Notes: generated by a model from the letters alone, not told the origin. Positions 54,290-63,712 are shown, counted from the stretch's first letter. The stretch is 64,000 bases of DNA from Geothrix sp. 21YS21S-2 (GCF_030846775.1 NZ_CP132910.1:1026001-1090000), one strand, 5' to 3'. Program-made: numbers and translations.

Positions 54290-54935
54290 GACATCCCCCG
54301 GCAGAGCCGGGGGGTTTAAAACGTGAGCCGCTCAAAGCGGCTGGTCGGGGTCGCTAACGCGGCCCCGAATCATAGGATGGGCACCTTGGAGGTGCCTGGT
54401 CAGCGAAACAGGGACAGTTGCTCAAATCGCTCGTCCTCCTTTTCCTGTTTTCGGATGTATTCGCGCACGACCGTCTCATCTCGGCCCACTGTCGATACGA
54501 AGTAGCCGCGCGCCCAGAAGTTCTGGCCTACAAAGTTGCGCTTCCTCTCCCCATACACGCGGGCGAGGTGAATCGCGCTCTTACCCTTGATGAACCCGAT
54601 CACCTGCGCCACGGCATACTTTGGCGGAATCTAAATCAGAATATGGACGTGATCGGCCATGAGGTGCCCCTCCTCGATCCGGCATTCCTTCTGCGCGGCC
54701 AGTTGCCGGAACACCTCACCCAGATGTGGTCGTAACTTCTCGTAGAGCGTCTTTCTTCGACATTTTGGGATAAACACCACGTGGTACTTACACTCCCACC
54801 GGGAGTGGCTTAGACTTTCCGACGAGTCCATCTTGGACCTCCTTTCGTGTGCTTGGCGGCTCACAATCGGAGATTCCAGGATGGACTCCCTGAAATGTCA
54901 AACTTCTACTGCCACCCCGGCAGAGCCGGGGGGTC
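54290..54935 (-). mobile_element. IS200/IS605-type element with hairpin array
   Basis: The transposase pseudogene lies between two copies of the hairpin CCCCGGCAGAGCCGGGGGG (54297-54315 and 54916-54934). Three further stem-loops lie at 54321-54405: GCCGCTC/GAGCGGC-type, GGGGTCG...GGCCCC and GGGCACC...GGTGCC. Such palindromic ends are used by single-strand-DNA HUH transposases. Exact ends cannot be fixed. Confidence 0.65.
54400..54831 (-). pseudogene. tnpA: IS200-type TnpA transposase with in-frame stop
   Basis: ATG at 54831. The frame shows HVVFIPKCRRKTLYEKL and the HUH motif in MADHVHILI, then a TAG (54631-54633) interrupts, and the same frame goes on with IPPKYAVAQVIGFIKGKSAIHLAR and the catalytic Tyr in VREYIRKQEKEDE. 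In intact relatives the stop position is usually Ser, so a single base change would explain it. Not functional as written unless the stop is read through. Confidence 0.88.
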
Positions 54936-55008
54936 TCCTGGTTTTGCTAGGGTATCCCCCGCCCACCTGCGCGGGGGGCCTTCAGGCGCGGTTTTTCGGA
55001 TCGGACCC

Positions 55009-56592
55009 ATGCGAACGAACCTACCCATCACCGCCAACGAGATCCATCTCAAGGAAGGGGCCTTCATCGTCTCGATGACGGACCCCCAGGGGCGGCTCAC
55101 CTACGTCAACGACGAGTTCATCCGCATCAGCGGCTTCACCGAGGCCGAGCTCATCGGGCAGCCCCACAACATGGTCCGCCACCCGGAAATGCCGTCGGCG
55201 GCCTTCGAGGACCTGTGGCGCACGGCCAAGTCGGGCAAGCCCTGGTACGCCCTGGTGAAGAACCGCTGCAAGAACGGCGACTTCTACTGGGTGGACGCCA
55301 ACGTCACGCCCATCTTCGAGCGGGGCGTCCTCAAGGGCTTCGTCTCCATCCGCAGCAAGGCGAGCCGGTCGCAGATCCGGGAGGCCGAGCGGGTCTACAG
55401 GCTCCTCAACCAGGGCAAGCGGTGGGAGGACACCGTCGTCCGGCGCTGGGAGCCCTTCCCGAGGATGCCGGCCACGACCCAGCTGCGCGTGGCCTTCTTC
55501 TCCATGATGGGCCTGTTCCTGCTCATCCAGGGGGCCACCATCGCCACCTCCTCCGCGGCGAACGTCGCGCCCCGGGCCGCGGCCACGGTGTTCGGACTCG
55601 CGGCCAGCCTGCTCATGGCCTGGCTGGCCATGCGGGGCATGCGCATCCGCCTCGGGGCCAACCCGGAGCAGGCCATCGAGGTGGTCAAGCGCATGGCCGA
55701 AGGCGACATGCGCGTGGAGATCGAGACCCACGCCGGGGACGAGGCCAGCCTCATGGCCACGCTCCGCAGCATGCAGTCCCACCTCAAGGGCATGGTCAAC
55801 CGCATCCGCTTCGACGGCCTGCGGGTGCAGATGAACGCCTCGGGCTTCGTCTCCGCCACCCACGAGATCGCCACCACCAGCCAGGAGCTGGCCCAGAACG
55901 CCGAGGACCAGCGGGTCTCCGTGGAGCGCATGGCCTCGGCCATGACCGAGCTCTCCGCCTCCATCCACGAGGTGGCCGGCCACGTGCGCGCCAGCCAGAC
56001 CCAGACGGAGGCCGCCGTGACCGCCGCCGAGGCCGGCGACGTCTCCGGCAAGGCCGCCATCCAGGCCATGGCCCAGGTGGAGCAGGCCACGACCCGCGTG
56101 GTGGACGCCGTCAAGGTGATCCAGGAGATCGCGCGCCAGACCAACCTCCTGTCCCTCAACGCCGCCATCGAGGCCGCCAAGGCCGGGCAGCTCGGCAAGG
56201 GCTTCGCCGTCGTGGCCGAGGAGGTGCGCAAGCTCGCCGAGCGCAGCGCCCACGCCGCCCGGGAGATCGCCGCCCTCATCGAGACCAGCAACCACGCCGT
56301 GGTCCAGGGCCGCACCACGGTGCAGGACGCCGTCGCCGCCCTGGGGGAGATCCGGGAGCACATCGGCCACGTCACCTCCATGGCCCTCCAGATAACCACC
56401 TCAACCGCCGAACAGGCCAAGGCCAGCTCCGAGGTGGCCCAGCTGGTGGAGGCCACCGCGGACAAGGCCGTCTCCAACGCCAGCGCCAGCACCCAGCTCA
56501 GCGCCACGGTGGTGCAGACCAGCGCCAACTCCGACCAGCTCGCCGCCACGGCGGAGGGGCTCGCGGACCTGGTGGCGAGGTTCAAGACCTAG
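55009..56592 (+). CDS. Aer-like methyl-accepting chemotaxis protein with PAS sensor
   Basis: 527 residues. An N-terminal PAS domain (residues 10-120; [19 protein letters not shown] is typical of Aer), two transmembrane helices (~165-215), a HAMP-like linker, and a signalling domain whose hairpin tip reads [21 protein letters not shown]. It senses redox state or energy and signals to CheA. ATG 55009 lies just after GCGGATCGGACCC; no strong ribosome site. Confidence 0.92.
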   Translation: MRTNLPITANEIHLKEGAFIVSMTDPQGRLTYVNDEFIRISGFTEAELIGQPHNMVRHPEMPSAAFEDLWRTAKSGKPWYALVKNRCKNGDFYWVDANVTPIFERGVLKGFVSIRSKASRSQIREAERVYRLLNQGKRWEDTVVRRWEPFPRMPATTQLRVAFFSMMGLFLLIQGATIATSSAANVAPRAAATVFGLAASLLMAWLAMRGMRIRLGANPEQAIEVVKRMAEGDMRVEIETHAGDEASLMATLRSMQSHLKGMVNRIRFDGLRVQMNASGFVSATHEIATTSQELAQNAEDQRVSVERMASAMTELSASIHEVAGHVRASQTQTEAAVTAAEAGDVSGKAAIQAMAQVEQATTRVVDAVKVIQEIARQTNLLSLNAAIEAAKAGQLGKGFAVVAEEVRKLAERSAHAAREIAALIETSNHAVVQGRTTVQDAVAALGEIREHIGHVTSMALQITTSTAEQAKASSEVAQLVEATADKAVSNASASTQLSATVVQTSANSDQLAATAEGLADLVARFKT

Positions 56593-56658
56593 AACGACAG
56601 GGACTGGCAAACGGCGCCGTTGTGTGAAATGCTCGGTGCCGATCCCCCTGGAGACGCC

Positions 56659-57696
56659 ATGACCCCGCCCAAGTCCTCCATGATCCAGACCCAGGGCCTC
56701 GTGGGCTCCGACCGGCTCCGGGAGGCCCTGGCCCTCCTGCGGGAGGCTGGCGCGGAGGGCATCAGCCGGGAGAAGCTCCGGGTGGAGATGGGCGGCCGCA
56801 GCCTGCGCACCGTGGATCGCGCCATCCTCGTGCTGGAGGACCAGGGGGCCCGGTTCGACCGGGTGCGCCGGGGCAGCCCGGCGGTGATCCACTTCGTATT
56901 GAAGAAGGGCCCCACCTGGGACGAGCACGTTTCCAGCGAGGCCCGCATGGCCCTGCGGGTGGCGGGGCTCTCCCTGGCCCAGTGCGGCACCCTGCTCTGG
57001 CAGGACCAGCTGGACGCCCTGGAGGAGCTCGCCAGCGAGCGCATGTCCACCCGGGACCGCCGGCTCTTCGAGAACCTCAAGAAGGCCATCCGCGTGCAGG
57101 GCGGCGTGGACGACCCCATCGAGTCGCCCGACATCCTCGAGCCCATCCTCAAGGCCCTGGAGGGCCAGAAGGAGACGGACGTGGTCTACCAGGCCGCGGG
57201 GGCCGCCGCGGCCAGCGTGCACCACGTGGTGCCCTACGCCCTGACCCATGACCTCTTTTCCGGCGGCACCTTCCTCCTGGTGTGGGACCCCGCCGGGAGC
57301 CTGCCCAAGCACCTGCGCCAGAACCGCATCGTGAGCGTCAAGGTCACGTCCCGCACCGGCAGCTTCCCGGAGGAGCTCATGGCCCGGGTCGCCAGGTACC
57401 AGATCGGCGGCTGGACCAGCGCCGAGGACCCCTTCCTGGTGGAGGCCCTCATCCGGGGGCCCCACTGGATCCAGGCCTTCAAGGAGGCCCCCCCGGCCCT
57501 GCCAGAGTTCCAGACCTTTCCGTCGAAGGACGGCGCGTCGGCGCGCGTGACCTTCAAGGCCACCCACCCCAACGGCGCCTCCCGCTGGCTGATGCAGTTC
57601 GGCGCGGCGGCGGAGGTGCTGGCGCCGGAGTTCCTGCGCCAGGAGATCCACGCCCAGTTCAGGAAGGCCGTGGCCACGTACGAACGGGTCGACTGA
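56659..57696 (+). CDS. WYL-domain transcriptional regulator
   Basis: 345 residues. An N-terminal winged HTH (EGISREKLRVEMGGRSLRTVDRAI) and a C-terminal WYL-like region with VVYQAAG and VHHVVPYALTHDLFSGGTFLLVWD. WYL regulators bind nucleotide or nucleic-acid ligands and often respond to stress. ATG 56659 is preferred over upstream starts. The target genes are unknown; the CMD gene follows 37 bp later. Confidence 0.85.
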   Translation: MTPPKSSMIQTQGLVGSDRLREALALLREAGAEGISREKLRVEMGGRSLRTVDRAILVLEDQGARFDRVRRGSPAVIHFVLKKGPTWDEHVSSEARMALRVAGLSLAQCGTLLWQDQLDALEELASERMSTRDRRLFENLKKAIRVQGGVDDPIESPDILEPILKALEGQKETDVVYQAAGAAAASVHHVVPYALTHDLFSGGTFLLVWDPAGSLPKHLRQNRIVSVKVTSRTGSFPEELMARVARYQIGGWTSAEDPFLVEALIRGPHWIQAFKEAPPALPEFQTFPSKDGASARVTFKATHPNGASRWLMQFGAAAEVLAPEFLRQEIHAQFRKAVATYERVD

Positions 57697-57699
57697 GGA

Positions 57700-57713
57700 C
57701 CCGAACGGTCGTA
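57700..57713 (-). promoter_or_regulatory. Possible operator shared with the 31.98-kb promoter
   Basis: The minus strand reads TACGACCGTTCGGG, identical to 31986-31999. An imperfect inverted copy (GTACGAACGGGTCG) lies at 57678-57691. It sits 21 bp before the CMD gene ATG. Possible regulator-binding site. Confidence 0.35.
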
Positions 57714-57733
57714 CCTTGTCGCTGGAGGCCGCC

Positions 57734-58039
57734 ATGAAGATCCGCGAGAACCTGGACGCCATGATCGCCAAGCACCCGGAGATCTACGAAGCCTACGAGC
57801 GGTACGGCAAGGCCGTGCACGAGCGGGGGGGACCCCTGGACGAGAAGACGCGCTGGCTCATCAAGCTCGCCGTCTCCGCCTCCCAGGGCCTCGCCAAGGC
57901 CCAGCTCACCCACATGGCCAAGGCCCAGGCCGCGGGCTGCACGGAGGAGGAGATCGAGCACGCCATCCTCCTCATCGCCCCCACCGCGGGCTTTCCCCGC
58001 ATGATGGAGGCCATGGAGCGGTTCCGGGAATCGCGCTAG
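57734..58039 (+). CDS. Carboxymuconolactone decarboxylase/AhpD-like protein without the CxxC motif
   Basis: 101 residues. The CMD fold is seen in DEKTRWLIKLAVSASQGLAKAQLTHMAKAQAAGCTEEEIEHAILL. The catalytic CxxC of AhpD-type peroxidase partners is replaced by non-cysteine residues, so a disulfide reductase role is unlikely. Its TAG stop at 58037-58039 is the CTAG target of the nested mobile elements; before insertion this stop overlapped that of the AHSA1 gene. Confidence 0.8.
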   Translation: MKIRENLDAMIAKHPEIYEAYERYGKAVHERGGPLDEKTRWLIKLAVSASQGLAKAQLTHMAKAQAAGCTEEEIEHAILLIAPTAGFPRMMEAMERFRESR

Positions 58040-59753
58040 ACATCATGTATTGGCCTCCCATCCGATGAGGGGCTCGGTGACATAGGCATCCGGGGGCTCT
58101 GCCCCCGTGCCCCCGGGATTTTTCGCATGCCGCCCAAAAAATAGGCAAAGGGCCGGAAGTTCTCCGGCCCGCCCATTTTCCGGGCCCGGGACGGCGCTCA
58201 GGTCGCATCCCTGCGGAGCCTTATCCTCCGCCCGGCTGCCCCAAGGGTGGTACCCGGATGGAGCTTCGGCAAGGCCTCCGGTTTTCCCGAAAAGGGCCTG
58301 CCCTATCTCAAGCAACGCGGATTAAGCTCGGTGCGCCAAACAACCCACCGGCTCAGAGCCGTTATTGAGGAGGGCAGGCCATGGCAGTCTATAGCAAATT
58401 CGTCGGGATGGATGTCCATAAGGAGACGATCGCCGTCTCCGTGGCGGAAGCCTCTGGAGGCGAGGTCCGCTACGTGGGGGAGTTCCGGAACAACCCCGAA
58501 GCAGTCACGAAGCTGATTCGGCAGCTTCGCAAGGGAGAAGCGTCGCTGTTGTGCTGTTACGAGGCAGGGCCCTGTGGCTATGTCCTTCATCGCCAACTCC
58601 TGGGAGTGGGGGTAGCCAACCAGGTGGTGGCGCCGTCCCTGATTCCCAAAAAACCTGGAGATCGGGTCAAGACGGATCGACGGGATAGTCAGACCCTGGC
58701 CCGGCTGCTCAGGGCCGGCGAGCTGACGGCGGTCTGGGTCCCAGATGAAACCCAGGAGGCCCTGAGGGATCTGACCCGAGGCCGGGAGGACCTGAAGCAC
58801 CTGGAACGCCAGGCCAAACAGCGCCTGCAGGCCTTTCTCCTGCGCCACGGCAGAATCTACGAGCATGAGAAGAAGTGGAGCCGAATGCACTTCCGGTGGC
58901 TGGAAGACGTGAAATTCGACCAGCCGGTCCAGCAGGTCGTGTTCCAGGACTATCTGGATACGCTCCAGATGCTGAGCCGGAGGGTGGAGGCATTAGAGGA
59001 GCAACTTGAAGCCGCCGGCACTGCTTCTGGATTCGCGGCGGTGATCGAAGGGCTGATGGCCCTGCGCGGGATCAGCCGGATCGCGGCGACAACCACCATG
59101 GCGGAGATTGGCGACCTGCATCGGTTCAGGACCGCCCCTCAGTTGATGGCGTTTCTGGGCCTGGTCCCAAGTGAACACTCAAGTGGAGCCAAGCACTCCC
59201 GCGGCGGCATCACCAAGACCGGGAATGGGCACGTCCGCCGAGTCCTGGTGGAGGCGGCCTGGACCTATCACCATCCCGCCCGGAAGACAGCACACCTCCA
59301 GCAGAAGGCGAAGCGGGCCCCGGAAAGAATCCAGGAAATCGCCTGGAAGGCCCAGGTGCGGCTCTGCGGCCGCTATCGCCTCCTGGAGAGCAAGGGCAAG
59401 CTCAAGGTCAAAGTCTGCACAGCCATTGCCAGGGAACTGGCGGGCTTCATCTGGGCCATCGGTCAGGCCTTCCCCGGTCCCGATCCCGCGTCACCGGGGG
59501 CGAATACAGAGTCGCAGTGCATCGGCAGCAGAACGGGCAACGGTGGGAGAACCCTCGGTGCTCCTATGTAGGCGTCCAGCGATGGAATGACCCTCAACTC
59601 TAGAGCAAGGAAGCTCCCCGACGAATCGGTTGTCATGCCGGTAACCAACCCGCGAATATCAGACTGATCAACCGGCGGAATGCCGTCCGTTCTGCTCCCC
59701 ATGCACTGTCAAACTAAAGAGGTCTGGCACCCTTGACAGGCCAATACATATCA
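58039..59753 (+). mobile_element. IS110 family (IS1111 group) element, copy 2
   Basis: About 1.71 kb. Subterminal repeats TGTATTGGCCT (58047-58057) and AGGCCAATACA (59739-59749). Left outside bases CTAGACATCATG are identical to copy 1. The right end abuts the left end of the MITE (59754). The 5' non-coding part (58040-58380) has hairpins such as GGGCCGGAAGTTCTCCGGCCC-like at ~58150; the 3' part is 59572-59753. One of them should encode the guide RNA of the transposase. Confidence 0.87.
58381..59571 (+). CDS. IS110 family transposase, intact
   Basis: 396 residues. DEDD/RuvC-like domain: D in GMDVHKETIAVSVAEA, E in CYEAGPCGY, D residues in DRRDSQTLARLLRAGEL. C-terminal Transposase_20 domain with GISRIAATTTMAEIGDL, PSEHSSG with the likely Ser nucleophile, and RGGITKTGNGHVRRVLVEAAW. 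Members are guided to DNA by a structured RNA from the element ends. Same gene as the frameshifted copy at 29329-30449, about three quarters identical by eye. Confidence 0.94.
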   Translation: MAVYSKFVGMDVHKETIAVSVAEASGGEVRYVGEFRNNPEAVTKLIRQLRKGEASLLCCYEAGPCGYVLHRQLLGVGVANQVVAPSLIPKKPGDRVKTDRRDSQTLARLLRAGELTAVWVPDETQEALRDLTRGREDLKHLERQAKQRLQAFLLRHGRIYEHEKKWSRMHFRWLEDVKFDQPVQQVVFQDYLDTLQMLSRRVEALEEQLEAAGTASGFAAVIEGLMALRGISRIAATTTMAEIGDLHRFRTAPQLMAFLGLVPSEHSSGAKHSRGGITKTGNGHVRRVLVEAAWTYHHPARKTAHLQQKAKRAPERIQEIAWKAQVRLCGRYRLLESKGKLKVKVCTAIARELAGFIWAIGQAFPGPDPASPGANTESQCIGSRTGNGGRTLGAPM

Positions 59754-59861
59754 GGAGCCTGTCTACGTAATAGGAGGCCCCGCGATGATGGCACCGGGGC
59801 TAGTGTAGGCCGCCAGAAGAACAGGTAACACCTTGTCCCCCCCCTTCGCCTCGGGTCCAGT

Positions 59862-60281
59862 TCAGGGCTTGGTGTTGACGAGTCGCTTGATGCCCCCGTC
59901 CTTGAGGGGCCAGTTATTAAAATTGATCAGCAGGCCCACTTCGAAATTTGCAAAGTGGAGGCAACTATTCAGTTGGGCGAAGTCGGCATCCGAAAACTTC
60001 GCAATGGCCTTCGCCTCGACGACCACCTTGTGGTCCACCACGATATCCATGATGTAGGCATTCTCGACGCACAATTCCTTGTAGGTGATGTCGAGGTGAA
60101 CCTCGCGTAGGGCCTCGTGTCCGGCCAACCTGAGTTCATGGGCGAGGCAAGCCTTGTAGGCATTTTCCAGGAGTCCAGGCCCCAGAACTATCTGCACCCT
60201 GATGGCAGCGAGGATGATGGCTTCGGTGATATCTCGATGGGGATAGTTGTCGCCCCAATCTTCGCCCCAATGCCGACCCAT
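59862..60281 (-). CDS. GxxExxY family protein (IS630 passenger, copy 2)
   Basis: 139 residues, identical to the copy at 4022-4441 except FNNW in place of FHNW near the end. GLLENAY and VVVEAKA motifs are intact. ATG at 60281 with GGAGGAAG before it. Same relation to the transposase as in copy 1, showing that the passenger moves with the element. Confidence 0.87.
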   Translation of the reverse strand: MGRHWGEDWGDNYPHRDITEAIILAAIRVQIVLGPGLLENAYKACLAHELRLAGHEALREVHLDITYKELCVENAYIMDIVVDHKVVVEAKAIAKFSDADFAQLNSCLHFANFEVGLLINFNNWPLKDGGIKRLVNTKP

Positions 60282-60341
60282 GACTTCCTCCTTCGGGTCA
60301 GGAGTGCGCTCAATCACGCCGGGACGTTCAGGCCAGAATTC

Positions 60342-60481
60342 TTTCCTCGGTATCCTCGGCCTCCTCGGCGCCTCGGCGATGGGCTTTTCGACGGGTGCTT
60401 CGGCGCATGTAATCTTTGCGCCGACTGATACTTGAGAAAGCCATCGCCGAGGCGCCGAGGAGGCCGAGGATACCGAGGAAA
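60342..60481. repeat. 41-bp perfect inverted repeat inside IS630 copy 2
   Basis: Arms 60342-60382 and 60441-60481, the same structure as 3822-3961, again between the transposase and passenger genes. Its survival in both copies suggests either recent copying or a function. Confidence 0.85.
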
Positions 60482-60501
60482 AGAAAAAGGCAGGTTCGCC
60501 G

Positions 60502-61608
60502 TCAACCCTTGGCAGAGGCCGTCCGAATGGCCGCGAGGGCCTGCCGTGCTCGTGTCACCTTGGCGAGGATATCGTTCGCGGACGCGGTCCAAACAAATGG
60601 TTTCGGAGCGGCATTGTGTCTCGCGATATAGGTGTGGATCGCTGCTTCGAGTTCCGGGACGGATCTGAAAATACCCCTTCGGATGCGGTTCTCCGTGATG
60701 TCCCGGAAAAATCGCTCCACCATGTTCAACCACGATGAACTGGTGGGGGTGAAGTGAACGTGGACCCTCGAATGCCCTTTCAACCAGCTTTTGACCGCCG
60801 GATGTTTGTGGGTGGCGTAGTTGTCGCAAATGATGTGCAGAGCGAGTCGCTTCGACGTACCCCGCTCAAGCCGCTTGAGGAACTTCAGCCACTCCTCATG
60901 GCGATGACGTGGCATCGTGGCCGAGATCACCGTACCATCCAGCGTGTTCATGGCCGCAAAGAGGGTGGTCGTTCCATTGCGCTTGTAGTCGTGCGTCATG
61001 GTGCCGCAGCGACCCTTCTTCATCGGTAGGCCAGGCTGAGTCCGGTCCAGGGCCTGAATCTGGCTCTTCTCATCTACGCTCAGCACGATGGCATGCTCCG
61101 GAGGGTCCAGATACAGGGCCACGATGTCCACCAACTTCTCTTCGAAATGAGGATCGTTGCTTAACTTGAAACCAACGGTGCGGTGCGGCTTGAGGCCATT
61201 CTGACGCCAAATGCGTCCCACCGTGCTCTCGCTCACCCCGGTGGCCTGCGCCATGGAGGCCCGGCTCCAGTGCGTGGCATTGACGGGCTGTTCCTGCGTC
61301 GTCTTATGGAGCACCTCTTGCCCCTTCAAAGCAATCACCCAAGACTTCCGGCCTCGACCTGGGCGTTCCCTCTCGAGGCCATCGAAGCCCGCTTCCTCCC
61401 ATCGCTTGAGGCATTGCCAAGCAGTCCGATGATCACAGCCCAAAGCCTGGCCGATGTCACGAAAGGACTCGCCAGAAGCTCGATGAAGAACAATCTTGGC
61501 CCGCAGGACGCTGCGCGCAGGCAAGGTCCGGCTCCGCGCCATTTCCTCAAGGCGTCTGAATTGCTCCACAGTTAGATCAACTCGCCCCACTTGCGCCAAA
61601 GTTCTCAC
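60502..61608 (-). CDS. IS630 family transposase, copy 2
   Basis: 368 residues, the same protein as 2695-3801 with one visible change (MARSRTL instead of MAPSRTL). All DDE residues are intact (VDEKSQ, CDNYATH, MVERFF), so it may be active. GTG start at 61608. Confidence 0.95.
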   Translation of the reverse strand: MRTLAQVGRVDLTVEQFRRLEEMARSRTLPARSVLRAKIVLHRASGESFRDIGQALGCDHRTAWQCLKRWEEAGFDGLERERPGRGRKSWVIALKGQEVLHKTTQEQPVNATHWSRASMAQATGVSESTVGRIWRQNGLKPHRTVGFKLSNDPHFEEKLVDIVALYLDPPEHAIVLSVDEKSQIQALDRTQPGLPMKKGRCGTMTHDYKRNGTTTLFAAMNTLDGTVISATMPRHRHEEWLKFLKRLERGTSKRLALHIICDNYATHKHPAVKSWLKGHSRVHVHFTPTSSSWLNMVERFFRDITENRIRRGIFRSVPELEAAIHTYIARHNAAPKPFVWTASANDILAKVTRARQALAAIRTASAKG

Positions 61609-61888
61609 CTGCCGCTTGGATGCGACGAGCTGTATTGGCGTTACAGGTATTTCTGGCGGCCTACACTAGCAAATCAAGGAAGGCGAGGAAAGCCGCAGCG
61701 GGACTGCGGTTGACGAGCGTGACGCAGAGTTGCTGGCCCCGCTGCCATCACCCGAAGGGCGGCGCCCAGAAGCGCGCTTATCGTGTGCAAGTCCCTTGAA
61801 GGATTGACCTAATCCTCCTGCGGGCCTTGCGCTCGATAATCACGCTTCTGGGCGCCGTCGCGGGGCCTCCTATTACGTAGACAGGCTC

Positions 61889-62857
61889 CTAGATTCTCGA
61901 AAGGTACTGGTCCAGCATGTCGAACGTGCCGGTGTAGCCGTTGACCATGGAGGCGTGGCCTTCGCGGAAGGTCGCGCGCTCCTTCTCCGTCGCCTGGAAG
62001 GGGACCGATTCCAGGGTGAGGAGGGTCTTTCCGCCCTGCTCGGCCAGGGTGAGGACGTTCAGGGTCCGCAGCGGCCAGGTGGCGCTCATGGGGTGGCGGG
62101 TGATTCCGCCCTGCTCGTCGGAGAAGTGAAGCACCGTGACGATGCGGGACGGGGGGACGATCTCCCGGTACTGGATCCGGCCCCACATGCTGAAGCCTTC
62201 GGGCGCCTTCATCCCGTAGTGGAAGCCGCCGCCGTCGCGGAAGTCCAGGTAGGCCACCTCCAGGGCGAAACCCCGGGGGCCCCACCAATGGGCGAGGCGC
62301 TCCTCCTCGGACCAGGCCTTGAAGATCAGGTCCCGGGGGGCGTCGAACACGCGGGTGATGACGAAGGGGTCGGGCTCCATGCGCAGCGCCACGTGGGCCT
62401 CCAGCCGCGCCAGGGTCTGGTTCCCCCCCTCGACGGCGTTGAACTCCCGCACCGCCAGGTCCCGCTCCTCCGCGGTGGGAAACACAGCGCGAAGGGTGAC
62501 CCGCGTGCCCGCGCCCACCTCCTCGAACGCGGCCACGGCCTGGAACTGGCCGGGTTCGCCGGCCACGCCGGAGCCGTGGTCGTAGGCGATGCGCCGGGGC
62601 GGGTCCAGCTCCCGGTAGCAGATGCGGTTGGGGTAGTCCCTGCCGTCGGGGCCGTGCATCGTGAAGATCCAGAGGCCCCCCGGGCGCACGTTCATCTCGC
62701 GGATGGTGGTCGTGAAGCCGTTGGGCCCCCACCACAGGCCCGCCTGGGCGGGATCGGTCCAGGCCGCGTACACCAGGTCCCGGGGCGCTTCGATCAGGCG
62801 GGAGACGGCCATCTCCCGGTCCAGGGTTTCCACGAGGGGACGGGGACGTTCGGCCAT
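61889..62857 (-). CDS. Tandem AHSA1/SRPBCC-domain protein
   Basis: 322 residues with two AHSA1-like domains in one chain: residues ~10-160 (SRLIEAPRDLVYAAWTDPAQAGLWWGPNGF) and ~165-322 (ITRVFDAPRDLIFKAWSEEERLAHWWGPRGF). The family binds hydrophobic ligands in a helix-grip cavity; single-domain forms are common, two-domain fusions less so. ATG at 62857 after AAAGGAG. Its TAG stop is the right-hand target of the MITE; insertion kept the stop. Confidence 0.88.
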   Translation of the reverse strand: MAERPRPLVETLDREMAVSRLIEAPRDLVYAAWTDPAQAGLWWGPNGFTTTIREMNVRPGGLWIFTMHGPDGRDYPNRICYRELDPPRRIAYDHGSGVAGEPGQFQAVAAFEEVGAGTRVTLRAVFPTAEERDLAVREFNAVEGGNQTLARLEAHVALRMEPDPFVITRVFDAPRDLIFKAWSEEERLAHWWGPRGFALEVAYLDFRDGGGFHYGMKAPEGFSMWGRIQYREIVPPSRIVTVLHFSDEQGGITRHPMSATWPLRTLNVLTLAEQGGKTLLTLESVPFQATEKERATFREGHASMVNGYTGTFDMLDQYLSRI

Positions 62858-62959
62858 GGGGGCTCCTTTCAATCCGCGACGTTGCGGTTGCGACTCAGGC
62901 TCGATCGAGGGCCGGGGCAGACCGAGGTTAGACCACCCGGACGGGCAAGTCAACGGAGC

Positions 62960-63661
62960 TCAGGGCCTGTGCGCAACCAAGCGAACCCGGGTACGGGCGA
63001 CCGCCCCGTGGTGTTCGTACGCGAAGCCGGTGATGCCGATTCCCGGCGCGAATTCCAGGGTCCGCTGGTCCGGATTCGTGCTGAAGGAGGCCGTGAAAGC
63101 GGGGAAGGCAACTCCCCGGGCCACCCCGGGAGCCGAGAACGGCCTGGGTTCGCTGCCCTCCACCACCCAGGCGTACATGTTGTCGTCCCTGCCCGGGGCC
63201 TTGGCCCAGGTCTTGCCGGCCCGCAGGGGCAGATCCAGGAAGGGTTCCGCGCCCGGCGGCGGGTAGGCGCGGTCGGCCAGGAGCTGGCGGGCCTTGACCG
63301 TGGCGCCCTTCAGGCTGCGGGAGGACTCCTGGTAGAGCCGCCCCTTCCTGCAGATGATGACGGAGATGGAATTGCCCTTCCCGGGTTCGTACCAGGCCAG
63401 GTCCATGGGAAAGCCCCGCACCACCGCGGCGAAACCCCCTTCGCCGGGGATGAACTGCAGCACCTCCATCACGTTGCGCACCCGGCCGGCGCGCACCTTG
63501 TGGGTGTTCGGGATCGTCCACTCGGCCTCCCCCGCGTAGGTCCAGGAGGCGCCCTTGTTCAGGGGGAACTGCTGGAGCACGGCGGCCGTGTCCAGGGTGG
63601 GGCCGTCAGCCGCCTGGGGCGGCCGGGACAGGAGCATGGCAAGGAGCATGGGGAAAAGCAT
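62960..63661 (-). CDS. Secreted protein of unknown function
   Basis: 233 residues with a short signal peptide (MLFPMLLAMLLSRPPQAADG). Beta-rich, with NKGASWTYAGEAEWTI (a common motif of exported proteins of unknown function) and FAPGIGITGFAYEHHGAV near the end. One Cys. No family named. Monocistronic by spacing. Confidence 0.7.
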   Translation of the reverse strand: MLFPMLLAMLLSRPPQAADGPTLDTAAVLQQFPLNKGASWTYAGEAEWTIPNTHKVRAGRVRNVMEVLQFIPGEGGFAAVVRGFPMDLAWYEPGKGNSISVIICRKGRLYQESSRSLKGATVKARQLLADRAYPPPGAEPFLDLPLRAGKTWAKAPGRDDNMYAWVVEGSEPRPFSAPGVARGVAFPAFTASFSTNPDQRTLEFAPGIGITGFAYEHHGAVARTRVRLVAHRP

Positions 63662-63712
63662 GGAATCTCGTATCGCCTTCCATAGTGCCAGAAAACCCGC
63701 TGGGCCGCCGGT

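Larger units (their letters stand above)
59803..61666 (-). mobile_element. IS630-type insertion sequence with GxxExxY passenger, copy 2
   Basis: 1,864 bp, the reverse-oriented copy of 2637-4501. TA duplications at 59801-59802 and 61667-61668; ends begin GTGTAGGCCGCCAGAA on both sides. It interrupts the MITE at CTAG. Same gene content and order as copy 1. Confidence 0.93.
59754..61889. mobile_element. MITE-like element, copy 2, interrupted by IS630
   Basis: Terminal repeats start GGAGCCTGTCTACGTAATAG and continue GAGGCCCCGCGA at both ends. TA duplications: 58037-58038 (now beyond the IS110) and 61890-61891. Without IS630 it is about 270 bp, matching copy 1 in its interior but with different outermost bases. 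It was inserted in the CTAG shared by the stop codons of the CMD and AHSA1 genes. Confidence 0.85.
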
